64,000 nucleotides of DNA from positions 1 through 64,000 of the forward strand of contig JAICJI010000004.1 of the NCBI GenBank assembly GCA_025928515.1. The letters are read 5' to 3'. A program made the translations under genes and the position numbers. The number at the start of each line of letters is the position of its first letter. The stretch's first letter is position 1. The notes below the pieces were generated by a model. The model had not been told where the DNA came from, made no database searches, and saw only the letters and a list, made by a program, of their open reading frames with translations. Below, piece after piece: positions 8,492-16,977 of the stretch. This DNA comes from Thermoleophilia bacterium (lineage in GTDB: Bacteria; Actinomycetota; Thermoleophilia; Gaiellales; Gaiellaceae).

Positions 8492-8617
8492 AGCGTCAGA
8501 TATTCGCCCGTCGGGGGCGGTCGGTTCAAGCCGATCGAACCGGTCCGGCGACTCGGGCGAATCAGCGCCGACCGAATTCACCACGGCGGCCGGAGCCGCC
8601 AAGAAGGGAGAGGGCAA
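8492..8617. promoter_or_regulatory. Divergent promoter region, sigma factor / Tat operon
   Basis: 126 bases separate the two divergent units. The segment contains CGAACCGG and, about 15 bases on, CGAATC, a loose match to an ECF-type -35/-10 pair on the plus strand. A GGCGGC-CGGA-GCCGCC hairpin (8585-8600) lies just before the AAGAAGGGAG ribosome binding site of the first operon gene. Direct control by the adjacent sigma factor is inferred. Confidence 0.35.
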
Positions 8618-8902
8618 ATGGAACGCCTGAGTAGGCGCTCTTTCGTCAAGATCGCCGGCGGGGCCGCCGGCGCAGCGGCGCTCGCCGCGGCGCCGCCGAT
8701 CGCGCGGGCCGCGGTCGGTGAAGAGGTAGCGCAGCCGACCCATCCGAAGTCGCGCGTGCCCGAGGAGCCGCTTGTCGCCTACGTCCGCGACGCAGAGCGC
8801 GGCGAGGTGACCGTCACCGCCGGCACCACCGAGCACACGTACCAGGACAAGACGCTCGTCAAGCGCCTCCTGCGCGCGTCCGGCAGGAAGGGAGTGAGCT
8901 AG
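8618..8902 (+). CDS. Twin-arginine signal miniprotein (94 aa), possible Tat escort
   Basis: The ATG has a strong GAAGGGAGAGG ribosome binding site. The N-terminus is a textbook Tat signal, LSRRSFVKIAGGAAGAAALA, ending near AIARAA. Only about 65 residues follow, ending EHTYQDKTLVKRLLRASG. No catalytic motif is seen. The stop abuts the ATG of the DUF4331 gene. That protein has no signal peptide of its own, so this small protein could carry it through the Tat pore as a hitchhiker complex. The escort role is inference; the Tat signal is directly visible. Confidence 0.8.
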   Translation: MERLSRRSFVKIAGGAAGAAALAAAPPIARAAVGEEVAQPTHPKSRVPEEPLVAYVRDAERGEVTVTAGTTEHTYQDKTLVKRLLRASGRKGVS

Positions 8903-10288
8903 ATGTCCTCCCATCGCGAAGCTCCGTCGATCAGCCAGGATCCCGTCGCCGACAACGCCGACACGTACGCGTTCGTCAGCCCGGACGATCCGTCGACGGT
9001 CACGATCATCACCAACTACGTCCCGCTGGAAGGACCGCCCGGCGGCCCGAACTTCTTCGAGTTCGGCGACGACGTTCTCTACTCGATCTACGTCGACAAC
9101 GATGGCGATGCCAAGCCGGAGATCGAGTACCAGTTCCGGTTCCGGACGACGTACCAGAACCCGGACACCTTCCTCTACAACACCGGGCAGATCACCTCGC
9201 TCACCGACCCGAACTGGAACAAGCGACAGCTCTACTCGGTCTCGGTCGTCCGCTCGAGCGGACGCGACAGCGACGACCCCAGAGAGGGCAAGGTCATTGC
9301 GAAGAACCTCGCGTGCCCGCCGTGCAACGTCGGGCCTCGCTCGATCCCCGACTACGAGTCCCTCGCCGCTGAGGCCGTGCATCAGTTGCCGTCCGGCGAG
9401 ACGGTGTTCGCCGGCCAGCGGAACGACGGCTTCTTCGTCGACCTCGGCGCGGTCTTCGACCTCGCAGATCTCAGGCCGTTCCAGAACCTCCACGTCATCC
9501 CGACAGGAGCGGCACCCGGTGTCGACCCGCTGAAGGACCTGAACATCCACACGATCGCGATCAAGGTCCCGATCCGGATGCTGACCCGGGACGGCTCGAC
9601 CCCGACGGACGTGTTGAGCGGGAAGTCCGTGCTCGGCATCTGGGGCGGCGCGAGCCGTCGCAAGGTGCAGGTTCGCGACGGCGACACCGTGCGCGGGAGC
9701 GGGCCGTGGGTGCAGGTCTCTCGCCTCGGAAACCCGCTCTTCAACGAGGTGATCGTCCCGATCGGCGACAAGGACCGCTGGAACGCCGTCGATCCGATCA
9801 ACGACAAGGGCTTCGAGAAGTACGTGAACCAGCCGGAGCTCGCGAAGTTGCTGCCGGGCCTCTATCCCGGCGTGTTCCCGAACCTCGCGTCGTACACGAA
9901 GGACCGAGCGGACCTCCACGCGATCCTGCTCACCGGGATCCCGAGCGGGGTCGTTCCGGGGTTCCAGAACTTCACCGGCCCCATCCCGTCGGACATGCTG
10001 CGGCTGAACGTTGCCGTCCCGCCGACGGTGAGCAACCCGAACCCGATCGGCCTGGTCGCAGGCGACCCTGCGGGCTTCCCGAACGGTCGCCGCGTGTTCG
10101 ACGACGTCGTGTCCATCGAGCTCAAAGCGGTGGCCGGCGCGACGATCCCACTCGTCGACCCGACCTACACGCCGGACGGTGCAGCTGGATTGGTCACCGA
10201 CGGCGTCGGACCGGGACCCGATCGCTATCAGGACACGTTCCCCTATCTCGGCACGCCGCACGACGGCTTCGACACGCCATCGTCGTGA
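8903..10288 (+). CDS. DUF4331 family protein (461 aa)
   Basis: Begins MSSHREAPSISQDPVADNAD, the family hallmark (SHREAPxIxxDPxADxTDxYAF), followed by a beta-rich body with FFEFGDDVLYSIYVDNDGD. It lacks an N-terminal signal peptide although relatives are usually extracytoplasmic. Two close cysteines (ACPPCNV) are near residue 135. The biochemical role of DUF4331 is not established. It starts immediately after the stop of the Tat miniprotein and overlaps the next gene as GTGA. Its position with tatA, tatC and a nickel/cobalt permease suggests export as a folded, perhaps metal-loaded protein. Confidence 0.88.
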   Translation: MSSHREAPSISQDPVADNADTYAFVSPDDPSTVTIITNYVPLEGPPGGPNFFEFGDDVLYSIYVDNDGDAKPEIEYQFRFRTTYQNPDTFLYNTGQITSLTDPNWNKRQLYSVSVVRSSGRDSDDPREGKVIAKNLACPPCNVGPRSIPDYESLAAEAVHQLPSGETVFAGQRNDGFFVDLGAVFDLADLRPFQNLHVIPTGAAPGVDPLKDLNIHTIAIKVPIRMLTRDGSTPTDVLSGKSVLGIWGGASRRKVQVRDGDTVRGSGPWVQVSRLGNPLFNEVIVPIGDKDRWNAVDPINDKGFEKYVNQPELAKLLPGLYPGVFPNLASYTKDRADLHAILLTGIPSGVVPGFQNFTGPIPSDMLRLNVAVPPTVSNPNPIGLVAGDPAGFPNGRRVFDDVVSIELKAVAGATIPLVDPTYTPDGAAGLVTDGVGPGPDRYQDTFPYLGTPHDGFDTPSS

Positions 10289-10614
10289 GCTCGAACCACG
10301 ACCACTCCACAGACGCCCGGCCCGAGCACGTGATGCTCGACCTCGGGCCGGGCGTCGGAGCGCTCGTTCTCCAGACCGGTGCGGACCTGCACGGCGCGGA
10401 GATCGAGATCAGCCCCACGGGGCGCGACGACGAGCGCTCCCACAAGCAGGTCCACGAGCGGCCGGTCGCCGGCCGGCCGCTCTACGGCGCGGTGTTCGAC
10501 CGGCTGCCTGCCGGCGAGTACACGCTCTGGCTCGACGACCGGCCGCTGCGACGCGATGTCGCCGTAGCGGGCGCGGTCGTCTCCCACCTCTCGATCAAGG
10601 AGGCACACGCATGA
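10285..10614 (+). CDS. Hypothetical beta-sandwich-like protein in the DUF4331-Tat operon (109 aa)
   Basis: Not recognised by function. The GTG start overlaps the DUF4331 stop, and the gene's own stop overlaps tatA as ATGA. The sequence has MLDLGPGVGALVLQTGADL, then AEIEISPTGRDDERSHKQVH and VFDRLPAGEYTLWLDD, an alternation of short strands and turns typical of a small beta-sandwich. No signal peptide or membrane segment is seen. Tight coupling to tatA argues that it serves the same export or assembly process. Confidence 0.65.
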   Translation: MSSNHDHSTDARPEHVMLDLGPGVGALVLQTGADLHGAEIEISPTGRDDERSHKQVHERPVAGRPLYGAVFDRLPAGEYTLWLDDRPLRRDVAVAGAVVSHLSIKEAHA

Positions 10615-10793
10615 TCGGCCTGACCAGCCCAACCCACCTCGCGCTCCTGCTCCTCATCGCGCTCTGCCTGTTCGGCGCGAAGCGCCTGCCGGAGATCGGC
10701 CGCTCACTCGGCTCCGGCATGCGCGAGTTCAAGGAGTCCGTCACGCATCAGGCTCTGCCCGAGACGACGACCGAGCACAAGCCCGTCGACTGA
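10611..10793 (+). CDS. tatA: Sec-independent translocase subunit TatA
   Basis: A 60-residue TatA/E protein: a short N-terminal membrane helix (HLALLLLIALCLFGAKRLPE) with the F-G-x-x-x-L-P-x hinge, then the amphipathic helix IGRSLGSGMREFKESV and a charged tail. It should oligomerise to form the Tat passage with TatC. It overlaps the preceding gene by four bases and tatC by one base (TGATG). No tatB-like gene is in the operon, so this is a minimal TatAC pair. Confidence 0.92.
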   Translation: MIGLTSPTHLALLLLIALCLFGAKRLPEIGRSLGSGMREFKESVTHQALPETTTEHKPVD

Positions 10794-11551
10794 TGCGAAC
10801 GCACCGGCTCGACCGCGAAGACGACGCGACCCTCGTCGAGCACCTCGAGGAGTTGCGGCAGCGCATCATGGTCGCGCTCGCCGCAGTCGCGGTGGCGACC
10901 GCCGTCGCGTTCGTCTTCCACGACAGGATCCTCGACCTGCTCGCCCGGCCGTTGCCTCCCGGGCACCGGCACGTGGTCGCGCTCGGCGTGACCGAGCCGT
11001 TCTCGGTCTCAATCGCGGTGAGCCTCTATGCCGGGATCCTCTTTGCGCTGCCGGTGCTGCTTTCGCAGGCTTGGTCGTTCCTCGCTCCGGCGCTCGACGC
11101 TGCGGCCGAGCGCCGGATTCTCCTCCTCGCCGTCTTCGGCGTCGTGCTCGGGGCGGCGGGGCTCGCGTTCGGCTACGGGATCCTGCTGCCGCGCGCCGTG
11201 CACTGGCTCACGACCTACGACACGACGCACTTCCGGCTTCTGGTCCGGGCGAGCAGCTACTACTCGTTCGTCACCTCGGTGCTGCTCGGAGTCGTCGCCG
11301 TATTCGAGACGCCGCTCGTGGTGCTCGCGGCCGTCAACCTCGGGATCCTCACCTCGGCCGGCCTGCGCCGGAACCGGCGGAAGGGCTACTTCATCGTGGC
11401 CGCGGTGGCGCTCGCGTTGCCGGGGCCCGACCCGGTCACGACGCTGCTCGAGCTGCTGCCGATGTGGGCGTTGTTCGAAGGCTCGATCTGGCTCGCCGTG
11501 CTCGCCGAGCGGCGCGCCGCGAAGCTCTCGCTCGCCGGAGCACAGGCATGA
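10793..11551 (+). CDS. tatC: Sec-independent translocase subunit TatC
   Basis: A 252-residue polytopic protein. The cytoplasmic N-terminus has LVEHLEELRQRI, the conserved L-x-E-L-R-x-R signature for twin-arginine recognition, and roughly six membrane segments follow. The region FIVAAVALALPGPDPVTTLL matches the conserved loop before the final helices. It should bind the RR signal of the miniprotein at 8618 and recruit TatA. Whether this is the genome's only tatC cannot be told from the window. Confidence 0.93.
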   Translation: MRTHRLDREDDATLVEHLEELRQRIMVALAAVAVATAVAFVFHDRILDLLARPLPPGHRHVVALGVTEPFSVSIAVSLYAGILFALPVLLSQAWSFLAPALDAAAERRILLLAVFGVVLGAAGLAFGYGILLPRAVHWLTTYDTTHFRLLVRASSYYSFVTSVLLGVVAVFETPLVVLAAVNLGILTSAGLRRNRRKGYFIVAAVALALPGPDPVTTLLELLPMWALFEGSIWLAVLAERRAAKLSLAGAQA

Positions 11552-12567
11552 CCCGCGCCGAGTGGAGGAGGCTCGGCGGCTTCTCGGCGGGAATCCTCCT
11601 GTTGCACGTGCTCGGCTTCGGGCTCTTCCTCTACTACCTGCCGCGCAACCCGGCTCTGACAGGGCTCGCCACGCTGGCATACACGTTCGGCCTGCGGCAC
11701 GCATTCGACGCCGACCACATCGCAGCGATCGACAACACGACCCGGAAGCTGCTGCAGGACGGCGAGCGCCCGCTCGGCACCGGCTTCTTCTTCTCGCTCG
11801 GCCACTCGACGATCGTCTTCTCGCTCACGGCCGGGCTTGCGGTGGCAGCCGGGACGGTGCACTCGCAGCTCCCGTCGCTGCAGACGTACGGCTCGACGAT
11901 CGGCGCGTCCGTCTCGGGCACATTCCTGCTCGTCATCGGGGCGCTGAACCTCCTCGTGCTGCTCGAGGTGGTGGGCGTCTTCCGGAGCATGAAGCGCGGC
12001 CACTACGACGAGCAGGATCTCGAGCGCGCGCTCACCAACCAGGGCTTCCTCAGCCGCTTCCTGCTCAAGCGCGTCGGCAGCCGAATCGACGCGAGCTGGA
12101 AGATGTATCCGCTCGGCGTTCTGTTCGGGCTCGGCTTCGACACGGCGACCGAGATCGCGCTGCTCGCCATCGCGGCCGGCGTCGCGACCCACCACGTCCC
12201 GTTCCTCGCGGTGATCTCCCTGCCCCTGATCTTCGCGGCCGGGATGAGCCTGATGGACACGGCCGACGGGGCGTTCATGAGCCACGCGTACGGCTGGGCG
12301 TTCTCGAGCCCGGTGCGCAAGGTCTACTACAACATCAGCGTCACGAGCCTCTCGGTCGCCGTCGCCTGGCTCGTCGGTGCGATCGAGCTCCTGCAGGTTC
12401 TCGCCGCGAAGCTTGCGCTGCACGGGGGCGTCTGGTCGCTGCTCGAGAGCCTCGACCTCGGCCGCCTCGGCTACGTCGTCGTCGGGCTGTTCGCCGCAAC
12501 GTGGCTCTGCTCCCTCACCCTCTGGAAGACGCGCCGGATCGAGCAGCGCTGGAGCGCCCTGCTCTAG
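11548..12567 (+). CDS. Nickel/cobalt permease, NiCoT (HoxN/NixA) family
   Basis: A 339-residue membrane protein with the NiCoT signatures: [17 protein letters not shown] in the second helix, [24 protein letters not shown] and [10 protein letters not shown]. These are the metal-selectivity motifs of nickel/cobalt uptake permeases. It overlaps tatC by four bases, so it is part of the DUF4331-Tat operon. This implies that metal import is linked to the exported protein or to its maturation. Its stop overlaps that of the convergent phosphoesterase at a CTAG. Confidence 0.93.
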   Translation: MTRAEWRRLGGFSAGILLLHVLGFGLFLYYLPRNPALTGLATLAYTFGLRHAFDADHIAAIDNTTRKLLQDGERPLGTGFFFSLGHSTIVFSLTAGLAVAAGTVHSQLPSLQTYGSTIGASVSGTFLLVIGALNLLVLLEVVGVFRSMKRGHYDEQDLERALTNQGFLSRFLLKRVGSRIDASWKMYPLGVLFGLGFDTATEIALLAIAAGVATHHVPFLAVISLPLIFAAGMSLMDTADGAFMSHAYGWAFSSPVRKVYYNISVTSLSVAVAWLVGAIELLQVLAAKLALHGGVWSLLESLDLGRLGYVVVGLFAATWLCSLTLWKTRRIEQRWSALL

Positions 12568-13967
12568 CGGGGGTGCAGGGGGAGCAGGACCGGCGGTCGC
12601 GGCTGCCGGCGAAAGTCGAAGTCCTTGACGAGGTCGCCGAGGATCTTCTCGTTCTCACGGACGTCGGGTCGCGGGTCGGGGCGCCCGTCGGTCCTGGGAT
12701 CGAGCCGCCGGGCGCCCAGGAAGTCGTCCTCGATGAACTTGAGGTACGCGTCGAAGCTGAGGGTCTGGTGGTCGACGTGACCGCGCCTGGCGTACGGGCT
12801 GATCACGAGCGCCGGCACGCGCAGGCCGTAGCCCTGGGCGTCGACGACCGGGGGCCTGACGTGGTCGTAGAAGCCGCCCCAGTCGTCCCACGCGAGGAAG
12901 ATCGCCGTCCGGTCCCAGTCCGGCCCGCGCATGACGGCGTTCACGAGCCGCGTCACCCACGCCTGCCCTGCGCCGACCGGGGAGCCGGGGTGGTCGCTGT
13001 CGGCCCAGTCGGGCGTCACCCACGAGACGTTCGGCAGGCTCCCGTCCGCGGCGGCGGCATAGAACCGTGAGAGCGACTCCTGCGCTGCCGCGGTCTGGTG
13101 ATCCTGGCGCACGTCGGTGAAGTCGGGGAGCGGATCCCACATGCCCGGCGTGCTCGGTCCCTTGAGGCGCGCGTAGCAGTCGATCGGGCCCGTGAGGCAG
13201 TCGGGAGCGGCGCCTTTCTGGACGTACGACGCCCAGGTCACGTGGTAGCGGTGGAGGAGATACGTGAGGTCGGTCCAGCCGAACGCCGGCCCGGTGCGAT
13301 GCCGCCGCAAGGGCGCAATCGGGCCGTGGCCGAGGTTCGTCGTGCACGTGCTCGGCCTGTACGGGTCGCGGCACTCCGCCGACCAGCCGGAGACGAGCCA
13401 GAGATGCGCCGGCAGGCTCCAGCCCCAGTTCGGCTCGAACATGTGGTCCTGCAGGACGAAGTCCCGCGCGTACTTCCAGTAGTTCGGGATCTGGCTCGCG
13501 TCGTGGTAGCTCATGACGTTCGGCCGGCGGAGCCGGGAGCAGGCGGTGCTCTGCCGGTTGCGGCGGCACTCGCGTATGAGCTGCCGGTCGGTGACGCGGA
13601 CGAACCCGTCCATGCGCCCGCCGTCGACGTCCCTTCGGCCCGCCAGCGCACCGTGCGCGCCGCCCGAGTCGACGAGGCCGTTCGGGTCGAGGAACGGCTT
13701 CACGCACCGGCCGACGCCGTTCGGCACGCAGACCGTGGGGGCACCGCCGCGCATGGGGATCCCGTCGGCCCCGGGGTAGGTGCCGAAGAAGGAGTCGAAG
13801 GAGCGGTTCTCCTCCATGATCACGACGACGTGGCAGATCTTGTGGATGCCGCGCAGCGCTCGAGTGCAGCGGTCACGACCCGTCGAGGCGGCCCCGCAAC
13901 CTGCGCCCACGCCGGCGGCGAGCAGGAGCGAGGCGAGGCAGGCGAGGCGTCTCAGCTGAACCGTCAG
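12564..13967 (-). CDS. Exported phosphoesterase (phospholipase C/acid phosphatase-like), CTG start
   Basis: The protein contains [57 protein letters not shown] and [16 protein letters not shown], the conserved metal and nucleophile region of the phosphoesterase (PLC/AcpA) family. No ATG, GTG or TTG occurs in frame before the signal sequence. The only sensible starts are CTG at 13967, overlapping the upstream stop as CTGA, or CTG at 13955. The N-terminus [20 protein letters not shown] is a signal peptide with a weak lipobox. It is a tandem paralogue of the upstream gene and is probably translated by coupling. Confidence 0.8.
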   Translation of the reverse strand: MTVQLRRLACLASLLLAAGVGAGCGAASTGRDRCTRALRGIHKICHVVVIMEENRSFDSFFGTYPGADGIPMRGGAPTVCVPNGVGRCVKPFLDPNGLVDSGGAHGALAGRRDVDGGRMDGFVRVTDRQLIRECRRNRQSTACSRLRRPNVMSYHDASQIPNYWKYARDFVLQDHMFEPNWGWSLPAHLWLVSGWSAECRDPYRPSTCTTNLGHGPIAPLRRHRTGPAFGWTDLTYLLHRYHVTWASYVQKGAAPDCLTGPIDCYARLKGPSTPGMWDPLPDFTDVRQDHQTAAAQESLSRFYAAAADGSLPNVSWVTPDWADSDHPGSPVGAGQAWVTRLVNAVMRGPDWDRTAIFLAWDDWGGFYDHVRPPVVDAQGYGLRVPALVISPYARRGHVDHQTLSFDAYLKFIEDDFLGARRLDPRTDGRPDPRPDVRENEKILGDLVKDFDFRRQPRPPVLLPLHPR

Positions 13968-15370
13968 CTGAATGGGGGGTGCAACGGGAGGATGAGCGGG
14001 GGACGTGGCTTCTGGCTGAAGTCGAAGTCGTCGGCGAGGTTGCCGAGGATCTTCATATTCTCGCGGACGTCGGGCCGCGAGTCGGGCCGGCCGTCGGTGC
14101 GCGGGTTGAGCCGCCTCCCGTGCAGGAAGTCGTCCTCGATGAACTTGAGGTACGCGTCGGAGCTGAGCACCTGGTGGTCGATGTAGCCCTGCTTGGCGTA
14201 GGGGCTGATCACGAGCGCCGGCACGCGGATCCCATAGCCCTCGCCGTCGACCCGCGGCGGCCTGACGTGGTCGTAGAAGCCGCCCCAGTCGTCCCACGCC
14301 AGGAAGATGGCGGTTGAATTCCAGTCCGGCCCCTCCATGAGCGCGTTGATCGCGCGCGTGACGTAGGTCTGTCCCGCGGTCACGAGCGAGGGCGGATGCT
14401 CGCTCGTCGCCTGCGAGGGCGTGAGCCAGGTGACCGCCGGGAGCTTCCCGGTTCGCGCGGCGCGGTAGAAGCGGCTGAGCGGCTGGATGTCACCGAGTTG
14501 ACGGTCGTGCTGAACGTCGTCGAAGCGCGGGAGCGGATTCCAGATGCTGGGCGTCGACGCGCTCTGAGGCGACTCCCCGCAGAACATCCCGCTGTTGGCG
14601 CAGTCGGGTTGGTTGCCGTTCGCGATGTAGTACCGCCAGCTCACGTGGTAGTGGTGGAGGAGCCAGGTGAGATCGGTCCACGGGTAGTCGACTTTCTTGC
14701 CCTGGCCCGTCGCGCCGAAGGGAGCGGTGAGCGCGGACCGGCAGCTCATCGGGTCGCCGTGCTTCGAGCAACGTGCCGTCCAGCCGGAAACGAGGGAGAA
14801 GTGCGCGGGCAGGCTCCAGGAGTTGTCCGCCTCGAACATGTGGTCCTGCAGCACGTAGGTGCGCGCGTAGTCCCAGTAGTTCGGGATCTCGTGCCAGTCG
14901 TGGTAACCCATGACGTCGGGCTTGGACGGGGTCAGCGAGCAGCCCGGGTTGTCCGTCGCGTGGCAGGCGAGAAAGCGTCCCTTGCGTGCCTCCCGCTCGA
15001 AGCCGTCCATCTTGCCGCCGTCGATGTCGCGGATCGCGTTGATCGTGTCGTGCGGGCCGCCCGCATTCCGGTCGGAGGTGTCGTGGTACGGCTCGACGCA
15101 AACGTGTGTCTTCGGGTCGGGTGAGCAGACCGTCGGATCGCCGTTCCTGACGGGGATCCCGTCCGCCCCCGGGTAGGTACCGAAATAGGAGTCGAACGAG
15201 CGGTTCTCCTGCATGACGATCACGACGTGACGGATCTTGTGGATCCCGTTGTGATCGGCCGCGCGCGCCTCGTGCCGATGTCCGGGCAGCTCGGCAGAGC
15301 CCAGGAGCAGGCCGAGGAGGAACACGCCTGCGAGGACCACGACCAGGATCCGCGTCACACTGCTTGCCAA
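13964..15370 (-). CDS. Exported phosphoesterase (phospholipase C/acid phosphatase-like)
   Basis: A 468-residue enzyme with an N-terminal membrane or signal segment ([17 protein letters not shown]). Motifs are [40 protein letters not shown] and [18 protein letters not shown]. The track start is TTG; an in-frame GTG four codons later would give MTRILVVVL and is equally plausible. The family hydrolyses phosphate mono- or diesters outside the membrane. It is close to the following gene throughout, so the pair arose by tandem duplication. Phosphate scavenging is the likely role. Confidence 0.88.
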   Translation of the reverse strand: MASSVTRILVVVLAGVFLLGLLLGSAELPGHRHEARAADHNGIHKIRHVVIVMQENRSFDSYFGTYPGADGIPVRNGDPTVCSPDPKTHVCVEPYHDTSDRNAGGPHDTINAIRDIDGGKMDGFEREARKGRFLACHATDNPGCSLTPSKPDVMGYHDWHEIPNYWDYARTYVLQDHMFEADNSWSLPAHFSLVSGWTARCSKHGDPMSCRSALTAPFGATGQGKKVDYPWTDLTWLLHHYHVSWRYYIANGNQPDCANSGMFCGESPQSASTPSIWNPLPRFDDVQHDRQLGDIQPLSRFYRAARTGKLPAVTWLTPSQATSEHPPSLVTAGQTYVTRAINALMEGPDWNSTAIFLAWDDWGGFYDHVRPPRVDGEGYGIRVPALVISPYAKQGYIDHQVLSSDAYLKFIEDDFLHGRRLNPRTDGRPDSRPDVRENMKILGNLADDFDFSQKPRPPLILPLHPPFS

Positions 15371-15417
15371 GCTATGGCGCGCGGGTTAGAGCGAGGTGAG
15401 CGGCGTCTAAGACTGAG

Positions 15418-15585
15418 TTAAAGGAACATCAGCCACGTGCGGGTCGCGCCGCACGCGCAGTCCTTGTGCTTCGCGGAGCAACCGCGGCAGTCCCAGTACT
15501 CCCACCAGATCCACTTCAGGTGTTGGATCTCGAGCGCCATGAGGGCGAGAATCCAGAGGAGGATCGTGGTCCGCGACACAGCCAC
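15418..15585 (-). CDS. Small membrane protein with a CxxC...CxC zinc-ribbon-like tail (55 aa)
   Basis: Missing from the ORF track. Reading the minus strand from GTG at 15585 gives a membrane helix (TILLWILALMALEIQHLKWI) and then WEYWDCRGCSAKHKDCACG and a WLMFL end. The Cys pairs suggest a metal site just outside the helix. A shorter form would start at the ATG at 15540 (40 aa). No ribosome binding site stands out, but the Trp/Cys-rich composition is not that of random sequence. The function is unknown. Confidence 0.5.
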   Translation of the reverse strand: MAVSRTTILLWILALMALEIQHLKWIWWEYWDCRGCSAKHKDCACGATRTWLMFL

Positions 15586-15600
15586 ACGGTGGCACACGAA

Positions 15601-15625
15601 CGGGCGGCCCGCAATGGGCCGCCCG
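15601..15625 (-). terminator. Hairpin downstream of the small membrane protein
   Basis: CGGGCGGCCC, a 5-base loop and GGGCCGCCCG form a perfect 10-bp stem. It lies 25 bases beyond the stop of the 15650-15811 gene, before the next minus-strand gene. The following T content is modest. Confidence 0.6.
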
Positions 15626-15649
15626 ACTCATCCGTGAAGCTCTTGCGGC

Positions 15650-15811
15650 CTACAGGCGTCGAGCGCCGGCGCGACCGCCGAAGCCACCTGTGAACAGGCT
15701 GATCAGCCAGATCAGCGCGACCACGATGGCTGCGATGAACAACCAATGAACGACGAAGCCGACGCTGAACAGGATGATCGCCAGAATCGCCAGCACGATG
15801 AGCAACAGCAT
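15650..15811 (-). CDS. Small hydrophobic membrane protein (53 aa)
   Basis: The ATG at 15811 has a very strong AAAGGAGGGG ribosome binding site. The sequence is almost entirely two hydrophobic helices (LLIVLAILAIILFSVGFVVH and LFIAAIVVALIWLISLF) with a short Gly/Arg tail. It resembles the widespread small DUF-type hydrophobic membrane proteins linked to envelope stress, but no function can be assigned. The ORF track start (15883) is upstream of the ribosome binding site and unlikely. Confidence 0.65.
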   Translation of the reverse strand: MLLLIVLAILAIILFSVGFVVHWLFIAAIVVALIWLISLFTGGFGGRAGARRL

Positions 15812-15974
15812 TTCCTCACCCCTCCTTTGCCCGAGTGGGGGGCCTTGTTTGCGGGTTCGGCACTGAAAACGGCGAACCCCCAAAACGGGTTACGCAGGTA
15901 CCCACTCGCGGGTCTTGTCTGGGTTGCCGAATGCGCTCTACGCTGTCTTCACGAAGGACGCGGTCGAGGGAGCC

Positions 15975-16229
15975 GTGAACGCCGTGACAGGTCGTGGAGA
16001 CAAGCAAGAGCCCGACGAGCAGGACGTCCTGCTCGAGGTCAACGCGCACGTGCACGAGGCGGCCCGGCGATTCGAGTGCATCGCGCCCGGCGAGGACCGC
16101 TGGGACTTCACCTGCGAATGCGGAGCGACCGGCTGCCGCATCACGGTGTCCCTGCGGTTGGCGGAGTACGAGGCGTTGCGCGCGGAGGGCCGCCCGGTCC
16201 TGGCGCCCGGGCACGAGAAGCACCCTTAG
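15975..16229 (+). CDS. Small conserved zinc-motif protein (84 aa)
   Basis: Contains WDFTCECGATGCRITVSL, then EYEALRAEGRPVLAPGHEK. The FxCECxxxxCxxxxxL..YExxR..xxxFxVxPGHE pattern is common in uncharacterised small actinobacterial proteins and suggests a Cys-rich metal site. The GTG at 15975 has GAGGG five bases upstream and is preferred to the TTG at 15915 used by the track; the longer form would be 104 aa. The function is unknown. Confidence 0.6.
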   Translation: MNAVTGRGDKQEPDEQDVLLEVNAHVHEAARRFECIAPGEDRWDFTCECGATGCRITVSLRLAEYEALRAEGRPVLAPGHEKHP

Positions 16230-16232
16230 AGT
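16227..16232 (+). promoter_or_regulatory. Leaderless -10 element for the SDR gene
   Basis: TAGAGT ends seven bases before the ATG at 16240, and there is no Shine-Dalgarno. Transcription would start at or next to the start codon. Confidence 0.5.
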
Positions 16233-16239
16233 CAGGGCC

Positions 16240-16977
16240 ATGCCCCCCCTCGACCTGGCCGGAAAGCGGGCGATCGTCACCGGTGCTTCGTCGGGCATCG
16301 GCCGGGCGACGGCGGCGGCGCTCGCAGCCGCCGGCGTGCATGTCGCCGGAGGCGCGCGCCGCGTCGAGCGGCTCGAGACCCAGGTCGCGCTCGAGCTCGA
16401 CGTCACCGACGCCGCGAGCTGCGAGCGGTTCGTCGCGGAGGCCGTCGAGCGTCTCGAGGGGCTCGACATCCTCGTCAACAACGCGGGCCTCGCGCTCGGG
16501 CGCGCGCCGTTCGACGAGTCGAGCGAGGAGGACGAGGCGCCGGTCTTCGCCGTCAACGTCGCCGGTCTGGTCCGGATGACGCGGCTCTGCCTGCCGCATT
16601 TCGGCGACTGGGGGCACGTCGTGAGCATGGGCTCCGTCGCCGGCCGGCAGGCGTACGAGGGCGGCGCGACCTACGTCGCGTCGAAATTCGCCGAGCGCGG
16701 CTTCATGTACGCGCTGCGCGAGGACTTTCTCGGCCGGCCGATTCGCATCACGAGCGTCGACCCCGGCCTCGTGGAGACCGACTTCTCGCGCGTCCGCTTC
16801 AAGGGCGACGAGGAGAAGGCGGCGGCCGTCTACCGCGGCGTCGACGCGATGCAGCCGGAGGACATCGCCGACTGCATCCTGTTCGCGCTCACCAGGCCGT
16901 GGCACGTCAACGTGGACGAGATCGTCGTCAAGGCGCGCAACCAGTCGTCCGGCGGACGGATCCTGCGGGACGGGTGA
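16240..16977 (+). CDS. Short-chain dehydrogenase/reductase (SDR), YdfG-like
   Basis: A 245-residue classical SDR. The NAD(P)-binding motif is VTGASSGIGRA, the structural motif is ILVNNAG, and the catalytic Ser and YVASK (Tyr-x-x-x-Lys) are present (MGSVAGRQAYEGGATYVASK). The C-terminal part (SVDPGLVETDFSRVRFKGDE) matches the serine/3-hydroxy acid dehydrogenase-like branch. The substrate is unknown. It overlaps the following formyltransferase-like gene as GTGA and appears to be transcribed from a leaderless promoter. Confidence 0.9.
   Translation: MPPLDLAGKRAIVTGASSGIGRATAAALAAAGVHVAGGARRVERLETQVALELDVTDAASCERFVAEAVERLEGLDILVNNAGLALGRAPFDESSEEDEAPVFAVNVAGLVRMTRLCLPHFGDWGHVVSMGSVAGRQAYEGGATYVASKFAERGFMYALREDFLGRPIRITSVDPGLVETDFSRVRFKGDEEKAAAVYRGVDAMQPEDIADCILFALTRPWHVNVDEIVVKARNQSSGGRILRDG

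Noticed and set aside
7910-10261. 783-aa minus-strand ORF
   Set aside because: Only the last 193 residues (ECF sigma factor) are real. The remainder is antisense to the DUF4331 gene.
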